64,000 nucleotides of DNA from Rhyacichthys aspro (GCA_036850595.1 CM072160.1:3023981-3087980); one strand, 5' to 3'; counted from the stretch's first letter, positions 1-12,029 are shown. Numbers and translations: made by a program. The notes: generated by a model not told the origin, from the sequence alone.

Positions 1-731
1 ACCTCACGTCCACGGTCCAGTGCACGACAGGCTGCTTTCACCAAATTCATCATCTACACTGCTCTGGACCCAGCCTCATGCAAACAAACAGAAAAGGTAA
101 GTAAAAGTAATAGCTTGCATTTCTCTTGTTGTCTTTTCTATTTAAAACCTGCTCAGGCCTAATCTTTTGGAACATCGTGCAAAGCCAATTACGGTTACAT
201 TCAGTCTAATGCTTTTTTGTGTTTGTTTGTTTACTTTAAAAGCCCATTGGAGCATGAAAACAACCCCTGACCGCTTTGTAGCTTTATTTAACAGCTTTTA
301 CGCCACCGTTATCTCCTATGTAAGATGAATAAGTTAAAGTCAAATTGTTTGTTGTGTCAGTTGTGTCATTCTACAACCATTGTAATATTTGTTGTTGTAT
401 CCAGTGTTTGGATAATGTGTTTGATCACGCCATTATGTGCTTGTGATTTATTTTTTTCAGTCAAAATCACAGTCTGCTCGTCAACAGTGGCTTCAAACCA
501 AACACAGGAGATATAAGATGAGTTTATTTAATTACAAAACAATCCCTTTACAATGTGTTGAGAAGAAGAACGGAAAGGATCTTGGACCAGACCAAGTTTA
601 CACATCCAGCAACAATTTTTGAATATCTGGCTCTCATTTTATCCTGTTCTCTAAACAACAAACTCTTCTGCTTTTGTTTTTTTGCAAGAACTACACAATG
701 TGACTGGGATTTTAAAATTACCTGATCTTTA

Positions 732-1149
732 TGCATTTAGTTTTTCAGTGTAATCTCCTAAAGTTTATTGTAACAGGAATCATCTGAAAAAATGAGACCT
801 TAAGACGTGATCTAGTCTTTATAATTAATGATTTTAATAGATGAGAATGATCAGTCCACAGCAGGATTTTGTCCAATCACAGCTCACTTCAGGTAAAAAG
901 GAGCGCTCCCATTGGTCGACACTGATGTCAACAACGAAGGAACAAGGAAATAAACCAAGGAAATGGGTTATTCTGTTGAAAATATGTCTTATTTTACAAA
1001 GAAACAACTCAAAAAAGATAAAAGAAGAGAAATGGGCAGCGTATTAGTATTTGGTAGTGAAAAAATGGCCTGGTTTTACCTTTTTTTAAATAAAAGAAGC
1101 AGGAAAGATTACTATGCTACAACAAAATGAGGTACTACAGCTTTAATTG
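732..1149 (+). repeat. Family A interspersed repeat, near-complete copy
   Basis: This is a copy of a roughly 450-bp interspersed family found more than ten times in the window. Other good copies lie at 16240, 27498, 34368 and 41091 on the - strand. The family runs from 'gtaatctcctaaagtttatt' through a core with ccaatcac, GGAGCGCTCC and cattggt to a tail ending '(t)taaataaaagaagcagga'. The short open frame starting MRMISPQQDF at 841 recurs in the copies only because they are related, and it is not a gene. The ends resemble a non-autonomous DNA element or a SINE-like unit, but no target duplication was recognised. Boundaries are approximate. Confidence 0.85.
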
Positions 1150-1674
1150 AATGAAAATAAAGGCCAGAGTAGGAAAAGTCAGTTCTGTCTTTGCATTAAG
1201 CACTGAAAGAACAAGAAGATAACTATAGTCTCAAGCTTTATTTCATTGAGGAACATTGGAAATCTGAGGACAAACCCTTAAAGGAAACTCACTGTTTTTG
1301 TAAATGAGATCTATTTTCTGTAGAACACCGTCTCATAAACATAAACTTCGGAGGGTTTCCCAAAGATAAACTGAGCAGAGAACCACAGAGCGAACCCCGG
1401 AGCTCGGAGAACAACAGTGTGTTTTGCCGGCAGCGTTTTGGTTCAGGCCTGTGGCTCTGCTCACTGTGTTAAATGTAGTGGGCGGCTCATTTCATGCTCT
1501 CTAACCAAACTCCTCACTCTGCCAACATTTCAGTTCCGCTCTGCTCCCAGGACAACTCCAGTCCTCCTCCTCCATCGAAAGAGAACCAGGAAACATACAT
1601 TTAAATTCTACTTAGATTTTCTCATTGTATGCTTATTCCAGCTGTAAATCTTAGTATATATAGTTATGTATAGA

Positions 1675-2035
1675 CCCTTCTACTGTGCAATTAATTGAAT
1701 TTTCTATTTAAATTTCGGCTCCTAATGTTCACAAAACCTATGTAATCGAGAAAAAAAACGATTATTTATTTATTTTATTTATTTCTAAAAACTCGCTTGT
1801 TTTCCATATTGTTGATCTTTATTTATTTATCTTAATTATTATTTTCTATTTTTTAAGCTATTATTTGTACGTTTGAATATATTATTTATTTATTTTAAGG
1901 AGAATTCACTGTTTTGTTCAATAAATCCAACATATTTCCAAAGTCAGTGAATAATCGTGTAAAATTATCGTGATTTCAATAATGACCAGAATAATTATGA
2001 TTTTTTTTTTTCCATAATCAAGCTTCAGAGCAGCA
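1675..2035. mobile_element. Degenerate 'ACGATTAT'-type MITE
   Basis: This segment is homologous to 43563-43965. Both carry 'gttttgttcaataaatccaa', then 'catatttccaaagtcagtga', then 'aatcgtgtaaaat' and 'gatttcaataatgacca'. The better preserved second copy has imperfect inverted ends of the form agggctg...cagccct. This is typical of a common teleost non-autonomous DNA transposon. The copy here is older, with eroded ends and an interior made mostly of (TTTA)-like runs. Confidence 0.7.
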
Positions 2036-2039
2036 AAAG

Positions 2040-2330
2040 TAAAAGATTCAAGATTAGGTTATTGCCATTTCGATGAGAGCATTGATTTGAATTCAGAAAA
2101 AAATACACAATAAGGAAGACAATGCAAAGAAAATACACAAATATGCATTAAGAGCTTCAGTGAATAAATATAAGTCATTTAAATGTTATTAAATTCTAAG
2201 AAAGCATAAAAAGACACACAGATTTAAAACAAAACATTAGTTTAAAATGTCAGAAAGAGTCTGGTACGTTGTGAAAAGTCTTTGGAAAGAGTTTAAAGCC
2301 TCACAGCTTCAGGATCTGTGCTTCTACAAA
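2040..2330 (-). mobile_element. Possible LINE/SINE 3' tail fragment
   Basis: On the - strand this contains 'cgaaatggcaataacctaat', which resembles the 'acaatgacaataaag' 3' end of fish L2-like elements seen more clearly at 47564-47890. The match is weak and no coding part of a LINE is visible. The call rests only on this tail resemblance. Confidence 0.3.
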
Positions 2331-3259
2331 AGCGACTCGTTCTACTTTTAATGCTTTGAAATCTTTTTCCTGAAACAACGGGAACAAAAAGTGCAATCGG
2401 TAATTTTCAGTCGTAACTTTATAATGCGGGAGTTACACAAAAAAAACACTGTGTATTTCAAAGGAGTAAAGGGCATTAGTCACAAAAAAAAGGCAAATTG
2501 TGTTTAAACAGCTGACTGAAAACCTGTGTGGGCTGTCAGTGAGTGGGTAGAGAACAAAAGTGAGCAGTCATAAAAAGCCTATATGTATATTTTTAAACCA
2601 AATAATCTCTAAACTAATCCACGTCCTTCCAATCTAATGCAGGTTATTAATAAAGCACTTTTAAAAACAAACACAGTCAAAGTGCTGCAAACCAACATAA
2701 AGAAAAAACACATGTTGAGTTCAGTGTTAAACCAATGTTGTTCTGTTTCTTTGGAGCAGACCCTCATCTATTAAAATCTTTAATAATAATGACTAGATAC
2801 TGTTTTGAATGAAAGCTCTGGCAAAACAAATTGTCACTGCAGTATGTCATGTTATTTCAAACACACACATTTGGTTAAAGTAAAACAGTCAAAATTCCCA
2901 AAGATCGCGCCGCAGTATCTTCTCCCAGTTTGAGTTTTCTCCAGACGCAGCCTCTCTGAGTTAAATTAGAGACGATGCAAATGTGAAGTGATGTGCTTTG
3001 AGCTGCAGCTGCTTCATGTGTCAGCGACTCAACCCACAGACTGTCAGCTCTGAACGGCAGCTCGTCTCCGGCGGATCGGCCTTTGAACGGCGCCGTGACT
3101 CCCGACGTCGCAGAACCGGCTCTCATTTGGATCTAAACCTGACAAAACAACATCCTCCAAATCCATTTCACAGCACAGACACCGCTAATTCCATCTTAAC
3201 GCTCACAGTATTTTCACGGCCTCGTTATAAATCACAACGTCGGAGAAATAGTGGGATTT
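2331..3259. other. AT-rich non-coding stretch, no gene seen
   Basis: This is unique-looking AT-rich sequence inside the putative sez6 intron 1. The overlapping short open frames on both strands near 2875-3282 lie in a mildly GC-richer patch. They show no recognisable protein similarity and no paired splice sites, so they are treated as chance frames. Confidence 0.6.
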
Positions 3260-4700
3260 CAGAGGTGTCAAACTCAAAGTGATGAGGGGCCAGGATAGTT
3301 AATAAGAATCATTTCAGGGGCCGAAGGTGGAGACATTTGGAAGATTTTATACAAGTTTTTTAGTTTTCATTTGAGTCTTACAAAAGTTGTCTTTAACATT
3401 TATTTCCTCCTTTGAACAGGTTTAGTCAGATTTGAACAGGTTTTAATTGGATTTGGATATGTTTTAGTCAGATTTGAACAGGTTTTAATTAGATTTGAAC
3501 ACGTTTTTGTTGGATTTTAACAGGTTCTAGGTTTTAGTCAGATTTGAACATGTTTTAATTGGATTTGAATATGTTTTTGTTGGATCTGAACAGGTTTTAA
3601 TTGGATTTGAATTAGAGATGCTCCGATCAGGATTTATGAGGCCGATCACCGATTACCGATTACCGAAATTGTGTTCGGCCAATACCGATCACAGCCGATA
3701 CCGATCACATTAAATGTGTTATTAAGGGCTAAATTAAGAATGCTATAAACAAAAATGAACCACTGAATTAACCCGTTACCATTCCAGCGGCCATCGTCAC
3801 TTATTCATTTCTCGGTTTTAGACAACCGCTTGGTACACATGCAGCACATCAATGGAAAGCTTAGATTCTTATCTTTTTAGTGATGTAAATCTTTTCTAGA
3901 CACAGCATCAACATTACGAACACTTCAAGCTTCTTTCGAAAATAAACAAACAAATCGAAACCGAAACTTACTGGCGCTTCTCACCTCTGAAGTCTTCCTG
4001 CGGCTCAAACATACAAAACAATCCAACAAACACGGTCCTGTTCTGTTAGCAAGTGTTCAGAGAATCAAATACAGTAAAAATATCTACCTAACACATGTTA
4101 TTGCATCCACAAATCCCCAAAGAGTGCAGTTTCGTCATTTTGATCAGAGTATTCTCTTATTTTATCGCTCCTAAGTGCCGCGCGCTTGTTTTGAAACTCG
4201 AACCACTCTGAGCGTTTGATTGACACATCAGGCGTTTTTTGGCAGGATCGATTAGGGGTTTAAACTGTTTAACTGTTCTTTTATTTAATAATTTAGTAAT
4301 TTACCTACCTTAATTTACCTACCTTACTTACCTAAGGTATTTTTTCAAGTAACAGCCAGGTTTCCCCAAAACAAACATAGGTATAAACCATTAAAGAATC
4401 AATCCACAGGTAGCTCTCAACGTTGCAGGACTTAAATAAGAGTAAATACATATTTCTCCTTTATTTAGAAAAGGTTTTCCAGTTTCTATGGATAAACGTT
4501 AAGGACAAACCTCGCTTGTTCTGCGCATGCGCATAATCGTTTTTTTCTGATCGGCCATTTTGCCGAGCACCGATCACACTATTTATAGCCGTGATCGGCC
4601 GATCATGATCGGGGACCGATCGATCGGCGCACCTTTAATTTGAATACGTTTTTGTTGGATTTTAACAGGATGTAGATGGATTTCAACAGGCTTTTGTTCT
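3260..4700. mobile_element. hAT-like end plus 21-bp minisatellite, interrupted
   Basis: The left edge reads CAGAGGTGTCAAACTC at 3260-3275, a typical hAT-type terminal sequence, followed by 'gaggggccaggatag' and 'caggggccgaag'. From about 3413 it passes into the 21-bp minisatellite (tttgaacaggttttaattgg variants). The array is cut by a later insertion at 3613-4637 and resumes to about 4700. A near-identical start is seen at 45525-45640. No matching right end was found, so the original element length is unknown. Confidence 0.65.
3613..4637. mobile_element. Non-autonomous hAT-type transposon, 8-bp target duplication
   Basis: The 1025-bp element starts TAGAGATGCTCCGATC and ends with the inverse (GATCGGCGCACCTTTA), giving imperfect terminal inverted repeats rich in GATCGG. 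It is flanked by the perfect 8-bp direct repeat ATTTGAAT at 3605-3612 and 4638-4645. The 8-bp duplication together with the ends supports the hAT superfamily. There is no transposase frame inside, so it would have depended on an enzyme supplied in trans. It sits in the middle of a 21-bp minisatellite unit. Removing it with one duplication copy restores a continuous array, so the array existed before this insertion. Confidence 0.85.
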
Positions 4701-4800
4701 CATTAATTACTTTTTATTTTGTTTTTGTTTTATTTTTGGATGCAAAATGGCATTGACAAAACTATGACGACAGCAAAATTACGATGTTAAGATGTTTATG
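4690..4800 (-). repeat. Fragment of the interspersed element also at 58270
   Basis: The stretch 'ttctcattaattactttttatttt' to 'acaaaactatgacgac' is the reverse-strand counterpart of 58300-58400, which contains 'aaaaagtcattaatgagaa' and 'catagttttatatta'. Only about 110 bp are left here. Confidence 0.5.
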
Positions 4801-4809
4801 ACCCATCCT

Positions 4810-5873
4810 CTGCCTCAACTCTAAAACCTTACACTCTTCCTTTAACCATCCAAACTATTAGAAGATGTATTGTACATAAAACGTCACAGTCACAACAGAT
4901 CCATTTCCAGTTCATCTCAGAGCCACTAATCCCACCTTAATGTTGGCGTTCCCAGTTCCCCGCTGCTGTGTTAATACTTATTGCAGTCTAATTGATGGCT
5001 GTCATGTAGCAGCTGTCACTCAGCCTCACGCCCGGGGCACCTGGGATATTACTGGCAAATCAATGGTCCATCTCAGTTATGTTGAGCCTCGTGCCTCGGA
5101 GCGTCTCTCTGGCTCGTTCAGAGACTGTATAATCTGAGTGAGTCATTCTCACTGACGCAGTCCACTGGTCAGCAGCAGGTGGACGATATCTACACAGCAA
5201 GGGCTTTTCTCTTCATTTTTTCAAGATTGGATTTAAGAGGTCTATAGGCTTTTTGATGGGTTTGGTTTTAGACTCAGACACAAAGAAATGTGGATTTTAT
5301 CACACGTTTTGATCAGAGACAGACTAACACTAATTATATCTATCCTTGGACAGATTTCTAAAAAAATAAGGCGTCTTGAAAAAAGTGCATTCCAAAGTCT
5401 GAAGCAGAGGCTGGATTGGCAGGTCTGATCTAACTAAAAGAATAGAGCCAATCCCTGGTCATTAGAGATAATCAGAATACCTAATTTTACTACACAAAGA
5501 CACAAAGAGGATGTATTACAAACATGTAACTTAAACCAGAACTCAGGAAAACGTTTTTCTGAGTTGAAAAATGCAGATGAAGCCTGCTCAATAAACCAAC
5601 AGCTCTGTAACTCAGGTGAGTCTGAGTCGCCAGAGATTCTGTTGACATTATTTTCATCTTCAATAATATTTTTAGTAAAATAAGCCATTTAAAATATTTA
5701 ATACCAACTGTTTTCACATTAATAACTTGATCATTTGACAGTACAACTAGTTTTTTGTCCATTTAGACTTATTTAGACTATTTACTAAGTTGTTTATTTA
5801 TTTACGTCTGTTTTTAGAGGTTTCAACACACGTTATGTTCACTTAACAATCTTCCTTTTCTTGAAGCGCTGCT
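4810..5873. other. No gene seen
   Basis: This is non-repetitive intronic sequence. A GC-richer patch at 4930-5180 carries a chance open frame. Overlapping - strand frames at 5434-5762 conflict with one another and resemble nothing known. I see no RNA gene or regulatory motif that I can defend. Confidence 0.55.
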
Positions 5874-5882
5874 AATAACTGC

Positions 5883-6383
5883 TAGCCTGGCCAGCCAGAC
5901 CGACTTTCTCATTGTATTACATACAGAGAAAGTTAGTCTGGGATCGATGGATTTAAACAGGATTTCAAGGCAGGACCATGGGCAGAACTAACGCTCGCTG
6001 AGTGAACCAATCAGAGAAACCACGGATGTGACGTAAGGAAAGTGAAACTTATTCTAGTTGTCAACAAACCACAGCATACACCAGCGTGGCTCGAGAGAGA
6101 AGATGCTTCGGTGACGGTGAATGACTTCTGTTGTTTTTGTCAGAAAAATCTGAGGACACGGGGTGTAATATCGAGTTTAGTGCTTATTTCGATCGTTGTA
6201 AGCGACCGAAACCTGCTACTGTTTTCTCGCGCTCAATATGACGCGAAACAAAATCCCGCCTCCCTCGCTACGATTGGTCGGAAAGAAAGCGCCGGAGCAG
6301 AAATCGGAGGCAGATTGGGCGATTCCAGACTAACTTTCTCTGTATGTAATACAATGAGAAAGTCGGTCTGGCTGGCCAGGCTA
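5883..6383. mobile_element. 501-bp TIR transposon, 59-bp perfect TIRs, 9-bp TSD
   Basis: The ends are perfect inverted repeats of 59 bp, at 5883-5941 and 6325-6383, beginning TAGCCTGGCCAGCCAGACCG. They are flanked by the identical 9-bp direct repeat AATAACTGC at 5874-5882 and 6384-6392. Perfect ends imply a recent insertion or recent homogenisation. Long TIRs with a 9-bp duplication fit MULE-like or Merlin-like DNA transposons better than hAT (8 bp), Tc1 (TA) or Harbinger (3 bp), but the superfamily is not proven. The interior is comparatively CpG-rich. An open frame starting at 6042 runs across the right end into flanking DNA, so it is not an intact element gene. Confidence 0.9.
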
Positions 6384-6392
6384 AATAACTGC

Positions 6393-7670
6393 TGCTGTGA
6401 CTGGATCTGTGTCCATCTTCCTTGTTGTTATGGTTTAAAATGTTCCAACTTTCTGACTGAAACCAAAGTCTTCCCAACTTCGATTCCTTGGATAACTTGG
6501 ATATTTCCGAGGAGCACATGAACGCACCATGAGTCTGACAGTGTTGCAGTCTTAAAACTCATTATTTAGTCCGAACAGCACAGCTTTTATTGTCGATTTC
6601 TCCTTATTTCTATTAAAAACCATTGGTCTGTGCTATTCACGGCAAACATCTGATGAAGATATTTCAGTCCTAAAGCTTTGATTGTCGCAGATGCACCAGC
6701 CTCCCTCCAGCCCACCCCCGACTGCCTGTTTGTGCATTATTTTGGCGACTGTCATCTGATGGTCTCTTCACTGTCAAAACGCTGCTCGGAAAACAGCGCA
6801 GCACGACGCCTTTGACAAGTAGCGTTCATAATCGCCATCAGCTGCTCCCCATTTCCCCAACCATCCCTCATTTCCTCTTCTGTCAACAACTCATCCATCC
6901 CTCTCCAGCTTTGTGTGAGTCACGGCTGCTTATTGTGCAAACCTGAAAAACGGCAAATCTAGAAAATAGTTGCCCACTTTTCGAGTCAAAAAAAGACGAG
7001 GAACAGACAAAGATTTTGACTTAACATTACGAAAACTTTAAAAACAAACCCTGACTTTGTCCAAATCCTATCTTCAACTCTCGGTTTTGCCGTGAAGCCG
7101 AGCCGCTGGTGCGTCTCTGGGATGTCCCGGTGCCATCGATCGAGCGGCAGCGGTGCAGAACTGGTGTTTGTGCAGAGAATGGGCCCTGTCCGCTCCCCTC
7201 TCATGCTTCGCCACACTGCGTACACCTGTCTAATTGGAGCTGGCGTCTGCCGTGCATACACAGCCAAGGGCCTCTCCACAGCCATTAGGACTCTGACAGG
7301 CCTGGCGCGCTTTTAAACTGCTGCGTTTTGCTTCTGCAGAGCGGGCCCCAAGCAGAGTTTGACGCACTGTGACAGCTCCAAAAGACAGCTACTCATGGCT
7401 TTTAGATGATTATAGCAGCAGCTTAGTCCAACAGTCTCCGCCGAACAAATCTGTAAGTATTTGCAGTATTCGGTCCGAGGTTCAGAACAATGTCAGGATC
7501 ATGAGCTTTGAATTGAAAGTGGTAGGTTTGGGAGAAGGATGGGACGTAAAAAATCCAGACACAAGTCTTTCCCACGACACAAGTCACTATAGTTATTGTT
7601 CATTTTCATATAAGACCCATTAGTTACCATTAGTATCCATCTTTCATTCTTAACCTGACACTACACAGTT
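6393..7670. other. No gene seen; GC-richer patch at 7080-7330
   Basis: Apart from 7080-7330, which is GC-rich and non-repetitive with overlapping frames on both strands, this is plain intronic sequence. No frame has protein features or matched splice sites. The patch could be a conserved non-coding element, but that needs comparative data. Confidence 0.5.
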
Positions 7671-7671
7671 T

Positions 7672-8130
7672 TCTTTTTGTCCTTGTCTCAGACTCCACTC
7701 TCCTCCAAAATCAACCTAGGGGCCTCTCCTGCTTCTCTTTTATTGAAAAAATAAAACCAGACCAATTTTTCCTCCAAAAAATAATAATACATTTCACCAA
7801 ACTGCTACTACTCCAACATTAGCTTCCGACCGAAACATACGACAATTATTTCCTCCTCGTTACACTTTGCGTCATTGAATTTGCCAGTATTTACTCCCAT
7901 TTTGTGTTGATTCCCTTATCCCTTTTCAGTGCTGTTTTGCTGTAAAAAGACGTATTAAGCGCTGAATTGAAATCAGTGTCGACCAATGGAAGCGCTCCTT
8001 TTTCTGAATGCGAGCTGTGATTGGACAAAGCATCTGTTCAGGACTGAAAATAAAGCCTGGATTACATCTTGAGGTCTCTCTTTTCTCGTTTTTTAACAGA
8101 TGATCCCTGTTACAATATGTTATTAGGTCA
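7672..8130 (-). repeat. Family A repeat, diverged copy
   Basis: The copy starts 'tttttgtccttgtctcagactccactctcctcc' (read in two parts, 7675-7707) and ends near 'cagatgatccctgttacaat'. The core 'cgaccaatggaagcgctcc' and 'gctgtgattggacaaa' is retained even though the middle part differs strongly from the younger copies. This indicates an older insertion. Confidence 0.7.
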
Positions 8131-10084
8131 TTAAACAGCTCTTTTTCTGATATGCATAAACAAAATCTCATTCTCCCTGTTTAATACTAAATTTACACAA
8201 ACCATACAGCAACTTTAGCGCTACTGAATGACAAATTTTCTTACAAACATGGCTTCTTTACCACATTTATAGAGATAAAGGGATGAAAAATAACCAAATA
8301 AACATGTCCTGCCTTTTGACTGGACTGTCGCAGTGCAGGACAAGTAGCAATGGGGAGAAAAAAAAGGACCTGACCTGCTGCAGAGGCATTAAGTGGCAGT
8401 AGTATTGGACAAAGTGCAAGGATTATTGATTAATAAGCGTGGAGGTTTGCAGACACAATTACAAGTGACTTTTTTGCAGAAGGAAAGTCTCCACTAACGT
8501 TTGTTTTCATGTACATCAATCAACTAAGTGTCAGAATCCATAATAAGGCTAACACAAGCCACGAGTTCTCCACAAAACTAGGACACTGGCTAAATCCAGC
8601 TTCTGAGATGTTTACATGCACCAAGACAAAAAAGATTCTTTAAAAATCATCAAAAGCAGTATACTTATGTAAATGCACAATGAACTTTTACTTCACATAT
8701 GAACCCAGAGTGAGAAAGCTCCCCTGACTGACAGAGCTGAGGGTAAACACTTGAGAAGGCTGTTATGCAAAGAGCGGGTATCAACCGAGGAAAAGGAGAG
8801 CCCAGAGTGCTCCTCGCTCCTCTTCTGTCGGTGTCAGGAGCCTGTGTAGAGAACCCAGCGGCCCCATTTCCCGTGAGAGGCTGTAGCGCTGAATTTTGAT
8901 AACACTCGTTTCCAATTGAGCGCTTCAAAGAGGGAAAAGGCTGGCAGACAATTAGAGCGAGAGCTTAGCCCGGGCGCCCTCAATAGCCCTTGATGAGCGA
9001 GTGGAGAGTTTGGATAGGTTAATCAGGCGTAATCTGGAAGCAGGTGTCGAACACGCAACCTCACAATCCTCCAACCTGAATTATATGATCGTCACATTCA
9101 CAAAAGAGCGTCTTTTAATTAAACACAGTGTCCTTTGGCGTCGTCTCTTCCTTATTCAGGAGCGTGAAGCAGCGCTGATTGCATCAGATCACTGACACCG
9201 AGAACAAATTGCTTTTTCTGCAGCGGCGATGATGAAGGGGGTGGGGTCGGGCTGCGTGTTTGGGAAAAGAGGGGAGGGGGTGATATCAGAGTGTTGCTTA
9301 TCACATGAGGAAGCTACGATGGTGAATTTAATCTAAAGATGATGCAGAAATGACTCTGAGAGAATCAGCTTCAAAATGTTTGGTGAAAAATAGACTTTGG
9401 TGCATTATTCTTTCAGATACATTAAAATTGACACTGTTGTTGTGTTTTAGAAACTAGGGCTATGTCTGAACAACTGTGTTTTAAAGGTATAACTCTGGCT
9501 TAAGCTAAAACTGAGACCTGTGTAGCCCACCTATACCGAATGTATTATGGTAAGGGCCCCTGAGTTCTCGACCAACTCAAAGCGTAAATAAACCACAAGT
9601 ATGAAATATTCAAAATATGTTTAGAAATCAAATTACTTACTGCTATTAAGTCCTAAGTACCATTTATGCATTAGTATTAACCTTTAAGCAATGACCACAT
9701 CACATTCATTCAAACTTAACGCCTTAGTAAAAAGCAAATGACCAAACATGAGTGAATTAAATGAACTGTAAATTTACTGAGCGAGCAAATTTAAGGTGAA
9801 CAAGTAACAACATGTAGGTAAGTTGCTGTAATATTGCTCAGATGACCTCAGTGTCTATGCTTCTTAAACAGTGCAGTGGACCCACTCACAATCACTCACA
9901 CACACTGGCCTCTTTATAATATTAACCCTTATAGTTGCAGGCCTGAGCAATGCTGGGGATCGGTGAGACCCTAAACTCAATGAGCGCTTCACTCTGTGAG
10001 CCAGAACAAATAATTAAGCTGTACCTGATCCAGTTGTTCAAGGTCAAGCATGTCAGGCTGACAGTCAGAGAGAAGGCCACGCTG
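8131..10084. other. No gene seen; non-repetitive island at 8660-9200
   Basis: The block at 8660-9200 is GC-richer than its surroundings and free of the repeats seen elsewhere. It has TAAT/ATTA-type core sites and a short 'gcccgggcgccc' segment. No frame in it looks like a real protein. The rest is AT-rich and featureless. Confidence 0.45.
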
Positions 10085-10545
10085 TGTTCCAAGATGGCGG
10101 CGTAAACACGTGCGTCCTGGTCCTGGTCTAGACTGATCACCCACGATGTCCGGAAAATATAATGAACAGGTTAACTTAGCTCCTTGCAGATGACAAATCT
10201 TCACAATCCAAGCCGGAATTATGAGAAAACTGTTCGTAGAAAGCTGGGTTAGCTATACTGTTCCACTTGTGCAGTAACTAGCCAGTGAATGCTAACTGAC
10301 TTGAGCTAACGAGTAAAACTCCGCAGCAAGTATACTTAGCTGCAGGACTTTCTTCGAGTTGAAAAACGTCCATAAGCGCTCCAAACTTATGCAGAACAAG
10401 TATCCATCCCCGACCACTGGATTAATGATCTCGAAACTTGTCTACACAGTCAAAAAAAAACAACGACACGAGTTAACGTTTCAACTCACGGTTTTTCTCT
10501 CGCTGTTAAGCTAACGCTAATACTATTACTCACTTCCGGTTTCAC
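10085..10545 (-). promoter_or_regulatory. Possible promoter-like block (YY1- and ETS-type sites)
   Basis: There is an exact AAGATGGCGGC (YY1-type) at about 10091-10101, and on the - strand an ACCGGAAGTG (ETS/GABP-type) at 10531-10540. These motifs are frequent in housekeeping promoters and in some transposon 5' regions. Two overlapping - strand frames (10204-9989 and 10140-9922) start between or near them but resemble no known protein. There is no CpG island, so this is a weak call. It could equally be part of an unrecognised transposon. Confidence 0.2.
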
Positions 10546-12029
10546 ATGCGTTAAGCTAATACAAAGATTGACCAGCAACAGTAGTACACAGACATAGCAC
10601 TTCCTCTGGCTCTTCAAAATAAAATGAAATATAATACATCTACTGCATATTACACACTACATGTTTTAGCTTACACTCAGGTACTTTTAAACATTTTTAA
10701 ACATATTAATCAATAAATATATATTTATGTAACATATAACTTATTAATGCTTTTTAACCTTTTTTGTGACTTATATAAGGACCTTCTATATATCTTCTAT
10801 CTAATAATATATTCACATATTTGTCAGGGTTACACCTGTAACTTGTGCCGTCTTTAATGACCAGGTAATTGAAAAATTGAAAAGCCATAAATGTTTTCTG
10901 AATGTGTGTTTTGTAAGTGTATATATCGTATATGCTTTAGAAACAACCACATGTCTCAAGGAAATATATTACAGGACGTTTTACAGAAATAATCTGAGCG
11001 ATAAAATGTACTGGTCTGTTCTGAATAAAGAATACTGTACGACAGTAAAACCATCCCCAGAAACAAGAGCCCACCGTGAACACAACAGCAGAGAGTGTGT
11101 TCATATTTTCAATACATAACAGACTCAAACAGCAGGGAATATGAACAGCTTTTAACATGGTGACCATGAAATACTGTACATCTGGAGCTTGGACATTTCT
11201 TTACCAGTTTGAGGTATTTGTATTCAGTGTGTGTCTACCTGAGGATTTAGCTGTTAACAAGGTCATTCAGAGAGAAAATATGTGAAAAAATATATGAAAC
11301 AAAGGCAAAAAGGCCATGTTTATGACGACTTCTTGTGTGTCAGGACTGCAGCAGCTGGTTTACACTGCCCCTACTGGTCTGGAAGACAAACTACAGTTGA
11401 GCATTTACAGTTGAGCCTCTTCATTTCTTTAGTGTCTCATAATTGCATTGAGTAAGATGAAAAATACACCTCACAACATTGCAGCAAAACCACAGCGACA
11501 CTTGAACGACCTGAAGAAATAAAGCCTATGTTGTTGTCAGTGACAGGTCCCAACAGCAGCGACGGTTAATTGATGAAGCTCGCTCAGATTCAGGCCCTGA
11601 TCAATAAAAACACAGAGTGACTGACAACAGCAGACTGCCCATCATCTTAACAAGCGCCCACTCAGCTCCAGCCGATATATCGACACTGACTCCACTCACT
11701 CACACGCCGCTGACTCACACTCTAATAACCGCCAGAGTTTTAGTGTCAGAACATGATTGTGCAATTATTTTTTTCTGTGGGATATTTTTAGGGTCTGTGT
11801 AAATTGCACAAATCAGACTGAACAGAACTAGTGCCTCGGTGCAGCGTCTTCTTCAGAAGGACATTCAGAGAGAGGAAATTAAAGACATAAGAACAATTAG
11901 TTTTAGAGTTTACTAAAATTAGAACAAAGCTGAAGCATTAATAACAAAGATCTGTAGCACGCCACAGCATTCAACATTTTTATTTTTAAATCTAAAAGTA
12001 GAATAGTAGATTATTGCGTGTAGCATTCT
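10546..12029. other. No gene seen
   Basis: This is AT-rich intronic sequence. Short frames at 10877-11167 occur on both strands over the same bases. A short 'ctcactcacacgccgctgactcacac' run near 11695-11720 is simple-sequence-like. Nothing else could be supported. Confidence 0.55.

Noticed and set aside
841..1047. Open frame starting MRMISPQQDF, repeated at 27653, 34473 and 41198
   Set aside because: It is part of interspersed family A. The frame is broken or altered in other copies, is only 60-87 codons long and has no domain, so it is a repeat by-product.
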